Positions 10,928 through 24,440 of a stretch of 64,000 nt of DNA are shown here, piece by piece. The stretch comes from Sordaria brevicollis. Its lineage: Eukaryota > Ascomycota > Sordariomycetes > Sordariales > Sordariaceae. The DNA lies in the NCBI GenBank assembly GCA_033439795.1, contig JAUTDP010000010.1, positions 1,054,001-1,118,000 on the forward strand, given 5' to 3'. Position numbers and translations under genes: made by a program. Below the pieces are notes generated by a model, which did no database searches, was not told the DNA's origin, and was given only the letters and a program-made list of their open reading frames with translations. Each line of letters begins with the position of its first letter. The stretch's first letter is position 1.

Positions 10928-12770
10928 TTAGCGGTACCTGCCACCAGACCTGCTGTCATAGATGACCTCGTGCTCAATGACGCGCTCGCGCTCGTCGTCC
11001 CAGCGATCATCGCGCGAACGATGGCGGCTGTGGCTGTGGCTGTTGTGGTGGTGATCACGGAAATCGTAGTCGTCGCGAGAGTACTCGCGCTCCCACTGGA
11101 TCTCGCGAATGCGGTCCTTGCGAGCCTGGCGAATCTTGTCGGAAAGCTGGACGCAGCGAAGAACATCCTCCTGTTGACTGGGTTAGTGACTGGCCCGCGA
11201 CACATAGTTCGACTTCAAGGCAACTTACATAGCGAAGGTACTGCATGATGTAGAAGAAGTACTCGGTTTCCTCGTAGTCATACCCGAGCTCCTCAATAGC
11301 CTCGCGAGTGACGAGGTCCTTGGTAATCTCGGTCCATATCTCACTGCGACGGGGGTTTTGAGAGCCGTGAATGCTGATGCGTCTGTCGGTAACTCTCTCG
11401 GTCACCTTCTCCCGGTCGTCACCACCGCGCTCGTTGTAGATCTGAATGCTGAGTCTGCTATCACGGGCATCACGGTCGCGGTCGCGGTCGCGGTCATGGT
11501 CGGAGGAAGAGGAAACGACACTTCTCTCATCACGCTCAGGGATGAACTGAGAGCGCCTGACACCGCTGTACTTCTGCCATGTGACCTCGGCAGAGGCACC
11601 GCCGGCACCATCCAGCCGCACGCGCTCAGTTCCGGGGGGAACATCAATGATGGTCCAGTCCTTGGTGATACCGTTGTAGGCCTCGCCCATCTGGCCCCTC
11701 GAGTCGATCTTGGACGTGATGTACCTAGCCTCATCGTCAAAGTCAATGTGGGGAGGAGCCTCCGAATGGGCGCGACGGCCGCTGCGAGAGACGCTACGGC
11801 GACGCTCAACGTCAACATGGAGGCGACCAGTATCAGCGTGAATCAGGAGGTCGTCATCATAGGCGTGTCTGGGCGAGCGGCGCTCCTGAGAGCGGCCACG
11901 GCTCTTGGAAGAGTGCCTGTGAATGTCAATCTCGGTGTCCTTGCGAGAGGTGTAGATGTCGATCTCGGTCTCGGAAAGCTGGGGCTGCTTGCGGCGAACT
12001 GGAGAGGCAGGACGAGATGGTGGGCGGACGGAGATCATGCCTTGTATGTGTTAGCTGCCTATGAGTTCAAGGATTGCGGGATGGTTTAGAGGTAGCAACG
12101 TACCATGGTCGATATCGCGGTAGTGAGTAATGACCTCTCTCTCGATAACAGGTCCCTTGATGACCTGAGGCTGCTGAGGCTGAGGCGGCGGGCTGGGCTC
12201 ACGCTCCTTCTCCCTCTCCCTCTCGACAATGCGAATATGCTCACGGATGTTCCTGTCAGGCGAAGGAGAGCGAGGTCGCTGGCGCTCACGCTGAGTTTCC
12301 CGAATCTCAAGTCTGTCGATGCGGGGAGGAGATGGGCTCCTCTGGCGTTCAACAATGCGGGTGGCAGCGCGAATCCTGTCAGCAGGAGGGCGGCTGGACT
12401 CGCGGACGCGGTCGACGGTATGAATATGAATATCTGACTCCTCGGTGCGTCTCCGGGGCTCGGGGCTGACACTCCTAGCTCTGTGAACGATGCGCTCGTG
12501 CATGTGCACAGGGCTGGGCGACCTGCGCCTGGGACGCTCAACAGTCTCGACCTCTCTCTGCCTCAGCACCAGCTGGCCTGCCTCGGAGCGCCTGTCATCA
12601 CGCAGGAAAGCGGGAGTGCGGTCACGCTCATGGATGTGAATGTCGATGTCCTCATCAGCGTAGCGGACAGGAGGGCCACGGCTGGGGGCACGGCTGGGAG
12701 CGCGGCTAGGAGCGCGGCGGGGAGACTCCCTGTAGTAGTCGTCGAACTCGACCCGGCTTCTGCTGGCCAT
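10928..12770 (-). CDS. Fungal-specific charged protein with repeated strand-like motifs (DUF8035-like)
   Basis: Three exons: 12770-12104, 12040-11229 and 11170-10928, with introns of 63 and 58 bp; the product is 573 aa. The start sits in ACCATGG. The protein is very rich in Arg, Ser, Asp and Glu. It opens with a repeat of APSR (20-31) and carries many RSPSP motifs that could be phosphorylated by SR-type kinases. A short motif of the type I-x-I-H-x-x-R recurs: DIDIHIHER (41-49), VHMHER (88-93), DIHIHTV (113-119), EIDIYTSRK (248-256), EIDIHRH (259-265) and LHVDVER (296-302). A better-ordered region in the second half (KDWTIIDVPPGTERVRL, then VTWQKYSGVRRSQF) resembles the fungal family I recall as DUF8035; that label is from memory. 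The tail is His/Arg/Asp-rich. Function is unknown. Confidence 0.85.
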
Positions 12771-15700
12771 GGTCACTAGTGTATGGTGTTGATTGTTGGT
12801 GTGATGGTTGTTTTTGTTAGGTGTTGTTGGTATGTACTGCCAGTGAAGGACCGAGAGAGGACGGATGACCAAGTGAGGTCTGGAATCTCAGGCCAACGGG
12901 GTGATGACTGGGTTATGAAAATTTCTCAAGCCAGCCTTCTTTTAGGCTGAGGAGAGTGGCAGAGCCTGACGTTTAAGTAAGAGGGGAAGCTGGAAGAAGG
13001 AACTCGTGGACAGAGAGGGTGGGAGTGAGGGCGGGGTTGGTCTGAGACTAGAAAGTGGACAGACAGGGTGGGCAAGTGGAAGAGAGTGGGCGTGTGACCG
13101 TGATCTTGGCAAGCTACCAAGTTCCTTCCTCAGCTCTTATCCGGGGGCCTGCTGATGATGTGATGGATGACTGTCGGCCTGGAATCCGTGTGGTTGGGCT
13201 CTGCGGTTACTGTTAGGACCGGTCTGAAGACCTATTTTGAGAGGAACCTACGAGAAGACTCTGACGATTCCTCTCTATACTCTAGAGACGACGACTTCTT
13301 TGTGATTATAAACAACACTTGTAGTCCGAAGGAGAAATACTGGAGATAACGGAATACACAGAGGGCCGGGGGGAAGCAGACAAACACACACTTATTAAGG
13401 CAGGAGGCAGTGACGGGAGGGACTGAGGGGCATGGAGAAGAAGGCTCCCGAAACCCACTTCTGGCGGAATTGCGCAGCAACACCGGGGGAGGAGTGACTG
13501 ACTGCCACACTCCCAACTCGTTCGCTCCTTCTCCTTCTCCAGTGGAACAAACTCCCGGGGCATAGCATGATACGTGATAGTAACTCTACATACGTACATA
13601 CATTACCGAAGCCAGAGTTGGGTCTGACGAAGTTTCAGGGTCCGGCCCGGTTTGTGACCAGTTTCTGGCCATGTTGAATGTTTCCCCATTCCCGCCCTTT
13701 TCCCATACCGAATTCCCTGGTTGAGCATGTTGAGGTTGGGAACTGCCCATGACATTTTTCGGTGACATTTGTTGCTCGCATCTGCCAGTGACATTGGACG
13801 TCCAGCCAATTGCCCGGGAGTGTACAATTGGGCTCGAAACCAACGTCATCATCCCACCATAACTGGGAAGGTGCTGGGAACCACTCAGGTGCTCCAGATT
13901 CGGGGGATCCTTCTTGCTCCAGTGCCTTTTCTTGGAGCCTGCTCAAGCGCAGTCTGGTCTCCATCTCATACAGGCCGCATCCTTGCGCCCTAGTTTGTCT
14001 GGTCAGCGCTTGCCGTGAGGCGCCATCCCAAGTTCCATCCAAACTTACCAACCCCTGGCCCGACATGGTGTAATGGGGTGTTACAGTATTACGGTACATA
14101 CCCCGGGCTGTATGAGATCTGGAGGAGGAGGCTGGTCCCCTACCTGTAAAGACAAACAGTATGGGCATCATCAAGTTTCAATGCAACAAGCTTTATTTCA
14201 ACCGCCTATCTCAAAGAGTGATGATGCGGTGTCGTGTGTTTTTTTAATCGGGGCTTGTTGTCAGCGAACAGACAGAGAGTGAAGTCTAGAGAGTGAGTCG
14301 ATGGCTTTGAGGTATCTGGTACTGAATATCATTACACTCGGGTTACGTTACTCAGAAACTCCCGATAGGTAGCCGATGGGTTTGTGCCGTTGTAGTTTCC
14401 TCCCGTCAACCTCAAAGTCTAGAATCATCCCACCAGCAAAGCCACCCGGCAGTCACCATCACTTACCGGAACTGATCTTTTGTTGATAAAGTGGATGAGA
14501 CTCGGAGTTGGCGATATCGACGCCTTACAATGGCTTTGGCTGTGTCCAGCTGGAGAAGTGGAAAATCAACAATGTTTCCACTACATATCAGTGTCAGCGG
14601 GTAAACCATCTCAACCAGCCACTTTGTTAGCTGCTTCTTAGTGCATAACTGCATGCCCAGCCGCAACGCCCAACAGCACAAGTTCCGTCTTTACGTCGTC
14701 CTGCAGGAGGGCTGTGCCGCGACAGGCTCCTGAAATTTTGAACCTTCGGCGTCACGGGCGGACAGGCCGCGGCCGTCTACAACCGGCTCTCTACGGACTG
14801 TTGAGGTCGCTCATGAGGCTGTTCGAGTCTTTCTTTGAGAATCCCGAAACCATGAACATCTGGTCACAGGCTCATCAACAAGCGCCATTCCGGGCTCGAG
14901 TCCGCTCTCCGAATGCCCTAGAAATCCGTCAACGGAGCAGAGCGCGGGATATCAGAAACCTCGTCAGCAAATAGTCGAGCTGGGCTTCAAGATACGAGCG
15001 CCCTCGATTGGTCGGGATGGAAGCTCATGGGATGAGGGCCGTTCAGTTCGTCGTGCCCCTCCTTCTCGGCCCCTCCGCTTGTCCCTACCACGACGGCATG
15101 CTCCCCCTCCACTGCCCCTCCCTTGTCGTTCCCGTCCCCTCTCCGTGTGTTTTAGCCTGCCCCACCATCTCCATCGCTTTCCACTCACAGTCGTGAAAAT
15201 CAAACAGGTCAAATTTTCTCTTGGCTTGTGATCTTCGTCATCGCATCCGCTCACCACCTCGTAATTCGTCGACATCTCAACACGGGCCTCTCTTCACTCT
15301 CCAGTCACACGAACCATGATCTACCAATCATCCGACACTTCTCCATTTCATCGGAATTCCCACGACAGCGGACGGAACTCGTTCGGATGAAGTCGTCCCA
15401 TCTCTTCACGCTCTGATCCCGCGTCCACCGAGCCGAATCCCCGGGATGCGAATCCCAAAACCGCGCGGGCGGCGTCGCTGACATCGTCTTATTTACTGCT
15501 GTGTCCGTTTGGATTGAAGTCGAGACAGCATCAAAAAAGCGGAAAAACTCAAAAGCCGACGCCAGCGACGCCAGCATTCAGCGGTGCCAGCGGGGAGTGT
15601 GGGTGACCCTGTGACGCAATCATGCAGCTTGAAGCTTCGAACGATAGAATAGTCCGACCAGTGACATCGAGAATCAACAAGAAAAAACCCAAGACCTGCT

Positions 15701-17958
15701 TTTCGGGACAAGATCTTTAGCATCATCTCTCATCGACCGACTCGCATTCGGCCAAGAGTGCAAAGGCGCATTACACATGGAATTGTTCCAAGTGGGCATA
15801 CGGTACTGTGTTGTAGGGCTGGCCAGAGCCAGAGCCAGAAATACGCAATCATCCGCACGGAAGCAGTTTGAGGGTTCTAAGTATCACACCTCCTGATATC
15901 ACCATCACAGTCATTCCTCACATCGAAGGCCACATCTTGCTTGACTATCAGCGTGGTGCGAGGACAAGATCCCAGGGACACAGAGTTAGTTACACTACAC
16001 TTGCCCGTAGAATTCCTCCCAGTCATAACATCACTTCATATGAAAAGCAGTGCTTTGGAATCACAAACCCACCGGCTCAGCCTGACTGCCTATCGGCTAC
16101 TACACAAACACTACCTCTAAACTCGAGCCTTCAAGGACCGCTTTTAGAGCCTCATGAAATGGGCTTTCGGACAGGCAATCAGCGTTGTAGTACAAGGCAG
16201 AATTTCCAGTGCACGGCTTCTAGAGCCTCCTACCTCCCTCCATTATCGATAAGGATAAGCGCTTGTTTCCGTGCGGTCATCCGTGTCATCGATAGTTTCA
16301 TATTTCAAATCACCAAGTATGCACCAGCCTGTTTTTCTATATCCGCCAGATCGTCGCTCTGGCTGGATTGGGCATCAACGAACAAGTGTGTGTAAAGTAC
16401 ATACGGCAATATTTCGCAAAACAACTTTCCATACGTCCCATTACTTCATAATTGAAGATCAGGGGTGGGAGACACTTTCGCAAACAAGTCGGTAGCAAAG
16501 ATGATCAGGAACTCGATTCGAATTCGAGATGATCTACGATTTCTATGAAGCGTGCCGGCATATATTGACAAGCATGATGAGCATAACCCGACACATGCCA
16601 TGCTATGCCATGCCATGCCTCGTGTCTTGGTCTGCTCGTCCTGCCATTTTTAGGTGCGTACCCCTTGAGAGTGGCAAAAACGTTAAACCGGTAGACGGGT
16701 GCCATTGACCCAATCGTGCATCTCGGAATTGTTCCTGCGCTCGTTCTTTACCCTTCCCTTGCTGCGGATGAATTCACCGTACATAAGCCGACATCAACCA
16801 CTTCTTGGTAACAACCAAATTCGGATATCTCGACCGAAAGGGACTTCTGAGTTATCAGGCTTATAAGACGAGATCGTATCCGATCTGATGAGGGAGGCAA
16901 ATTATACTCCAACCTCCTCAATATAATATTGTTTTATTTTCTTTCTTTTTCTATCATTTCTACGCACCTTGTAGAAAGCTCGTCGTCTGCCAGGAAACCA
17001 CGATGAAACTGCTATGGAAGTGGTAGCCGACTATATCCTCCATGTTCTATACGGTTCGCTTCGTATACATACTCTCACCTTCACATGCGAACTGTCCAGT
17101 GACATAATGAACACTCCCAATGCTGGAAAACAGGAACTTCATGATTTGTTCCTCGACATTGCCTTGTGTTGTTTTGTTTAACATAAGTTGCACACCAGCG
17201 TAGCGCATATGATACAAAGGCTAGATAGCCAGTCTTTGGGAAACGGCGAAGATGAAAAGAGGCCTTGAATGAACGATCAGCTTTTATAGACACAAGCATA
17301 TCAAAACGCTTCATGAATCCGTTTTGATGGCAAAAGTTTGGTAGACATTGTCAACATAACATTTTGCTCTTTCATGATCTCTCCATTAACACACGATCAG
17401 TCACCATCATGAGACAAAATAACCTACCAAGTCTGTAACCGGTCAACACAGTAGAGACTAACCAGTGACCACCATTGTTCGAACAGTAAAATGACTCGTT
17501 CGCGCAACTGCGCACTTGCTCAAATCCGTCTAAATATTAAACAGGGCTTCAGAGTGTGTAGAATGTTGAGAAAAATCTTAATGGTCTTATAAAAAACTTC
17601 TAGCTAACAGAACAGAAATCAGCATGTCTGAAGCCATCAATCTCAACACCATCGGGGTCACTAGCTACCATTCATTACGACAAAATGGTGCTTCAAGCTT
17701 TTGATCACGCTTGCTTTAGCCCAGCCATGTTAACTCTTATCGACTTTCAAGGTACGTCTTGGTTTTGATATGGATATCTCACTAACAGAGCTGAAGAGAT
17801 AATGATGGAAAATCCTATCGAGGGGATACCACAAAAATAACCACTTATATTAAGAGATGCATCCATTGATGGGTTCAGGTTCATATGCGAGTCCCGTCGG
17901 GACACTTTGGGATCGGAGTGTCTGTCCATCGCGATTCTACCTACCATAAAGGGAGATT
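12771..17958. other. Long intergenic stretch, no gene supported (5.2 kb)
   Basis: Many short frames are open on both strands, but none has a domain, signal peptide or coherent splicing. GC content falls towards the right, approaching the repeat block. The longest frame (13635-14174, minus, 179 codons) overlaps other long frames and has no recognised similarity. The left end should hold the promoter of the minus-strand gene starting at 12770. A run of CATGC-type units lies at about 16594-16620. Confidence 0.5.
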
Positions 17959-17982
17959 AACGCCGCTGTTGCCAGCGGCGTT
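17959..17982. repeat. Perfect 10-bp GC-rich inverted repeat with TTGC loop
   Basis: AACGCCGCTG and its exact reverse complement CAGCGGCGTT flank the 4-nt spacer TTGC. It lies 14 bp outside the left target duplication of the repeat block. No gene adjoins it, so it is unlikely to be a terminator in the bacterial sense. Confidence 0.85.
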
Positions 17983-17996
17983 GCAAGTAGCCCAGA

Positions 17997-18004
17997 TGAG
18001 TACA
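17997..18004. repeat. Left 8-bp target-site duplication (TGAGTACA)
   Basis: Identical to 27103-27110. The pair directly flanks the inverted termini CAGGGTTGGG and CCCAACCCTG. Eight-base duplications are characteristic of hAT-superfamily insertion. Confidence 0.8.
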
Positions 18005-18014
18005 CAGGGTTGGG

Positions 18015-18330
18015 ATTAGTACTACTCTAGTCTAGTATTTGACCAGTACTAGTACTAGAGGTCTAGTACTAGTACTAGACCCAGTACTAATACTAATTAG
18101 TACTCTAGTATTTTAGTAGTACTAAAGTATTTTTAGTATTTTCGAAAAAAAGTTACTATATATTATATATATTGTAAAGGAAGCCGGTTTTAATGGTATT
18201 ATTATTTTTAGAAAAAACCTATTTTTCGTAAAGTTATAAAGGAAATAAAAATACTAATTAGTACTAGAAATACTAGTCTAGTACTAGAAATACTAGTCTA
18301 GTATTAGAAATACTAATTTAGTATTTCTAG
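18015..18330. repeat. Left subterminal cluster of AGTACTAG-type palindromes
   Basis: Many overlapping copies of CTAGTACTAG, AGTACTAGTACT and TAATTAGTACT occupy the first 300 bp of the element. A matching cluster lies near the right end. Subterminal repeats of this kind commonly serve as transposase binding sites in hAT and CACTA elements; here that is inference. Confidence 0.7.
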
Positions 18331-18831
18331 GATAATATTAAATATTTTATTATTTTATATAATAATTTAAATTTAAATAATAAATAAATATTTATAGAAT
18401 GTATAATTTCATAATATATAGGGTTAATTTTTAATTTTATTATAAATCTTTTATAATTTATAATTATAATTTATATTATTAAATTCTTTATAAAAAGAAA
18501 CTGCTGTAATAAATATAATATATTTATATATATATAAACGTTTTATAATAATTTCACTATAAAATAATATATTCTATTTATTTAATAATTAATAAACCTC
18601 CTCCTTATATATATTAATATTTTATCCTTTTGAATTCGTATTTAGAAAATTTTTTTATTATAATTAATAAAAAATAAATAAAACCCTTGCTTTTATATAT
18701 ATATATATATATATATATTAAATTTCTTCAAAGCAAGCCTTCTAAAGCTTACTTTGTTTCTTTAACCCTTTTTATTAATTCCAGTGGTATTCTAAGGCCT
18801 ACTTACTCAAAAACCGTTTATTACAATCCTA

Positions 18832-19198
<367 letters not shown>

Positions 19199-19417
19199 TA
19201 TAGGGCTACCGCCCGGGCATAGAGCTTTGGTCACAGCGACCAGAGCGTGGCTGCACGCCCCGCTTCGACGCCCCAGCGTGGCGGTGCGTGCTCTACCCTC
19301 CCGCCTCAAAACCTCGCCGCCAATAGGTCCGCTTTACAATTAGAGTTTTCCTCCTTTATAGAACTTTAATATAGCTATAGCGATTAGTACGTATATTAAT
19401 TATATTTCCCCGTTATA
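19199..19417 (+). repeat. 5' LTR of the gypsy element (219 bp)
   Basis: Starts TATAGGGCTACC and ends CCCCGTTATA. The canonical TG...CA ends seem to have become TA...TA by C-to-T and G-to-A change. It keeps a GC-rich core (CGCCCGGGC). About 36 positions differ from the 3' LTR, all transitions in my hand alignment. Confidence 0.88.
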
Positions 19418-19699
19418 TTAGGTTCTATTAATAATAAACCTAATAGAATAAAACTACCCCGAAGTAGTATTAAACGTAGAGGGGCTACCGATTAATTTCG
19501 TTGTAACCGCTACCGTAGGAAAATATTAATAATATTAATAATTTTAATAATAGTAATAGGCTACTTAATAGGTTATTTATTAAACCGCTTAATAGGCTAC
19601 TTAATAAGTTGCTTAGTAAGTTGCGTAGTAGGTTACTCCTCTTTAATTATCCCTCGAAGAAATTGCCGCCGCGTTCGCCGCCGTTCTAACCGCTAAGAC

Positions 19700-20800
19700 C
19701 GAGTAGGCCGTTTAATAGGCCGCTTAATAATTTAAATAAAACCTTTTACCCTTTATTGTTAACGAGACTATTGCGATTATTTATAATGCTATTATTTAAA
19801 AAACCGTTAAAGAATAATAAAATAAATTCGAAGCCTTTTATAAAGAAAAACGCGATTTCGTTTTCGAATTTTTTATTAATAAAGAATTTATTTAAATAGT
19901 TAGAGGCGTTATCCTTTCGATAGTAGGTCTAATTCCCTCTTCGACGATTAATATTAGTCCGAATATATTAATTATTATTAAAGAAAGCGTTCTTTATATA
20001 AAAGGAAAATATAGGTATTTTAAATAGTTAATTTAGGACGGTATTCCTACGAATTTTAATTTATAGATAAATAACCTTCGTTTCGTATACGAAGAAAAGT
20101 ATAACGTTAAAATTTAAAATATTAATAAATCGAATTAGGTAATATTTTTAGAAATTATATTTATTAATAAGAAGTTTAAAATTTAAACCTTTTAGCGTTG
20201 CGGAAGATTTAATAGCGAGTATAACTTTAAAGAGTTCTTTGCCTATTTAAAAAGAATATTTAATAATGATAATAAGAAGAAGTAAGTTTTTATATATTTT
20301 AAAATAATTAAATAGCGAGAAAATTAATCCTTCTTCGATTAATTCCCCGTTTTCGAAAAAAATTTTACTAAAATTGGTAGCCTTTTGTAGGAAAACGATT
20401 CTTATTTTATTTAATTAAATACTTTTATTTCTATTATTCTATATAAATAAATAATTAACGTTTAAATATTTATAAATTACGAAAAGTTCGTTAATCGATT
20501 TAAAGAAATCGTATAGAAGTTCGAAAATACTAGGAATTTCCCCGGCCACCGTAATTATAACGCCCTTAATAATTATAGATATTCTAATAGCGGTCGCTCT
20601 CGTTAGTTTTAGCGTTGTAAAACCCCCGCTACTATAGAATATACTAAAGATGCCGATAGAGATACTTATATAATTATAAACCCTACTAAGACTACGAAGT
20701 AGGTTGTCCCTCCTATATTAAATAATAATAATAGCGATTACTCTTCTACAGATAAGTTGGGAAAAGAGTAGTTCCTTTATAGAGTTGCGTGAAGGAGCGT
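19700..20800 (+). pseudogene. Gag-like remnant of the gypsy element
   Basis: Plus-strand sequence after the 5' LTR with scattered stops. Charged, Asn- and Lys-rich peptides and a basic Arg/Ser-rich patch near 20540-20620 fit a degraded Gag. No intact zinc knuckle was found. Boundaries are approximate and rest mainly on position. Confidence 0.45.
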
Positions 20801-21739
20801 TTTAAAGTATTAAATAAGGAAGCGGGAGCCGTAGAATTCTTAGGACCTATAGAAATAGACGTTACTAAAATATTAATAGCTATTAATAATAAAGATTATT
20901 TTTATACCCTTATTAACGAAGGTTATTAATATTATACCGTAATTAATAAAAAAGTAATTAAAAAGTTAAAAATTCCCGTTATCCTTATATTTAAAAGGGT
21001 AATAAAAAATACGTCCGTAAAAATAGAGGGTGCTATAATTAAGGGGATTATATATTTTCGTACCGATATTTACGGTTACGAATCGGTAATTTATATTTAC
21101 GTAGTCTTTAGGTTAGAATTCCCGGTTATTTTAGGAAAGTTTTAATTAATAGTTATAAAAGCGTATTTAATTCTATATAAATATAAATTCTAATATAGGG
21201 CTACCGGCTATTGGGTCCTTCATTTAAATTATTCCTTAGCGACTATTTCCTTTATAAAAGTAGAAATTAAAGAGTCTATATATTATTTAATAATAGTATT
21301 TATAATTATTATTAACCGTATTAAAAAAAAGTAAGGCCGCATTATAGTAAAATTTATTATATTTGTAATAAATCTACGGGATATTAAAAAGGCTTTTATT
21401 CCTAAAATCGATTTTATTAATAAAGAATTAAAAGAACGTATCCTTCCCGAATTTTACGACCTTTTCTATATTTAAAAATAGTCCGAAATAAATAAAATAA
21501 ACCTTTACCGTCCGGGTATAAATTATAAAATCGAATTCTAGCGGGATAAATAAAGTAATAAACTCCCCCTCTTTTATAGCCCGTTATATAATATATTTAG
21601 AAACGAATTATTAATTTTAAAGAAGATTTTAAGGGATTTTTTCGATAAAAGTTTTATTCGTATTAATAATTCCGCCGCTATTATATTAGTATTCTTTATT
21701 AGGAAATTAGGTAGTAATTTATATTTTTATTACAATTAT

Positions 21740-22800
21740 TACGCTTTTAATATTATTACCCGCGCCGACCGTTACCCTTTCTCCTTTATTAAGGAGATTT
21801 TTTATATTATTATTAAATCGAAGTAATTTATTAAAATGGATATAATATAGGCTTTCTATAAAATTTATATAACGGAAGGGGAGGAGGGTAAAATAGCCTT
21901 CCGCTATTAGTATAAATTATTTGAATAAATAATTATACTATTTAGGTTAATAAAAATATTAATAACGTTTTAGCGGTATATAAATATAATATTAGGTAAT
22001 TATTTAGATAATTTCTATTCCGCTTATATAAATAACGTATTAATTTTTTTAAATAGTACGAAGAAAGAATATATATAGAAGATTAAATTAATAATTAAGC
22101 GAATAGTTAATATTAATTTTCATTTAAATTTTAAAAAGTGCGAATTTATTATATAGGAAGTTAAATATTTAAATTTTATTATAATTACGGGAATTAATAT
22201 TAAAGCCAACCCGGAGAAGATTAAAGTTATTATTAAATAGGAGGCTCTTACGTTTTAGAAGGGAGTAAAGAGTTTTTTAAGTTTTGCGAATTATTACCGG
22301 ATATTTATTAAAATTTTTTTTACAATTTTTAGACCGTTAATGGCTTTAATAAATAAAGGTATTATTTTTAAATAGATTAAGTAATATAATAATACCTTCG
22401 TAAGGTTAAAATAATATTTTATAAAAGCTTCTATTTTTATTTAGTAGGACTCCGAATTGCCTACTTTCTTAAAAATTAATTATAATAATTATAATTTAAA
22501 TAATATCTTTTCTTAGGAATTTATAAAAAGTAAAAGGACCGTGGTAGGCTTCTATTCCTAAAAATTTACCCCCGCGGAGTGTAATTACCCTATTTATAAT
22601 AAAGAAATACTTTTTATTATCCGTTATTTAGAAGAATAATTTATAAAATTATATAATTATAAGAAATTTATAGTAGTAATAGATTATTGTAATTTCGAAT
22701 ACTTTATAGAGCGTTAATACCTTTTAAAGTAGTAGGTTCGCTAGGCCGAATTCTTCTTCTAATTTAACCTTTAAATCGTTTATTATTTTAACGCTCTTAT
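21740..22800 (+). pseudogene. Reverse transcriptase and RNase H remnant
   Basis: Motif order matches Ty3/gypsy polymerases, with many in-frame stops. The active-site position normally holding two Asp reads Asn-Asn, which fits G-to-A change of GAC codons. RNase H sequence follows directly. This copy cannot encode a functional enzyme. Confidence 0.8.
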
Positions 22801-23289
22801 TATAATATTAGACGTTTTATTTTATAAAGATTAAGACCGATTTAATAAGGTTAATATTAAAGCTTAAAATATATAATTAATCTTGGAGTCTATTTTAGAG
22901 AATTACGTTTATATAGCGTTTACCGTCCTTTTTATAAAAGAGGGCGTAAAGGTATTTAAAAATCCGGATTTATAATAATTTTTTAATTAAGCTATTTAGG
23001 ATAACGAAATTTATTAAACGGTTTATTAGGCCGTTATTAATAAAAATAAAGCCTTCCCTATATTAATATAAAGGTTAAAAGTATAATTAGGCGAATATAA
23101 AATCGACGGTATAGGTAAGCTTTATTATAGAAATTGTATTTAAATCCTTAGAATTTTTATTTTTTTAAAAATAATAATTTTTTACTTATTTTTAAAAAAC
23201 TTTAAAAAGAATATATTACGTACCCGTTTTATTTAAAAAATTTACGATTTTATTACTTTCGGCTATTTAAGAAGAGAAGGTATTATTTA

Positions 23290-24440
23290 TATTATTAATA
23301 GAAATTTCTATTAGCCGTTAATAAGTATTTATATCCGCCGTTTTATTGCTAATTATGATATTTATAACTGGGTTAAGTATTAAAGAAATTAGAAGAAAGG
23401 GCTATTAAAACCGCTCCCTATTCTAAAGTAATTTTTTAAAGAGATTTAGATGGATTTTATTACGGACTTTCCCCCCGTTAACGATTACGTTAATTTATTA
23501 ATTATTAAGGATTGGTTTAATAAATTAGTGATTTTAAAGCCCTTCCCCTTTATAGAAACGGAGGTTATTGTAAAAACCTTCTTTTATTATTTCGTTTATT
23601 ATTATAGTTAGTTTAATTTTATTATAAGCGATCGTAGTATTAATTAGATTAACCGCTTTTAAAAGCATTTATACGATTTATTAAATATTAATTAATTATT
23701 AAATATTACTTTCTACCCCTAAATTAATAGTAATTTAAAGAGAATAAATTAGGAGGTATAAATATTCTTTCGCATTTTTATTAATAATATTTAAAACGAT
23801 TAAGATTATTAATATCCTGCTATATAATTAATAATTAATAGTAGAATTAATATAATTATTAATATATCCCCTTTTTATACTATTTATAATTATTACTCGT
23901 AGTTTTTAATTTTTATATTCTCCCCTCCCACTGAAATAAATTTTAAAAATCTTTAAAAAAGAATATAGAATTTCGTAAACCGGTTATAATAAATTACGGA
24001 TTTTTATTAAATTATAATAATAATATTAATATAAGAATAAAAATAATTCGTTAATAAAAAACGTTTATTTATTAAAATTTTTAAAATTAAAAATAAAGTT
24101 TAATTTAATTTTAAAAATTTTACGATAATCCGCCCTAAAAAAAAGTTAAATTAATTATACGCTAAATATATAATATTTCGAATATTTAGCCTTTTCGTTA
24201 TAGAGCTTTCCGATTTTTTATCGCGGGTATTCGATAAATTTTATATCGATTTTCTACGGCGCATTAAAGATAACCCTTTATTAAGTTAAGTAATTACCGA
24301 TTTTTAGCCGTTTATTATTATAATTAATAATAAAAAAGAATATTTAATAGACGAAATCTTCTATATTAAAACTTAAAATTTAAATTATATATTATTAATT
24401 AATTAATAAGGGTAAATTAATTAAATATAAAAGCTTTTAG
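23290..24440 (+). pseudogene. Integrase and chromodomain remnant
   Basis: A His/Cys-type region near 23310-23380 precedes an integrase core with MDFITDFPPV near 23450-23480 and FIISDR near 23615-23640. A chromodomain-like tail (EYLIDEI near 24340, then a stretch reading like a WxGW-type core) follows. This order defines chromoviruses. Stops interrupt every part. Confidence 0.7.

Noticed and set aside
13635..14174. 179-codon minus-strand frame
   Set aside because: No domain, start context or partner exon, and it overlaps comparable frames on the other strand. A small unknown gene cannot be wholly excluded.
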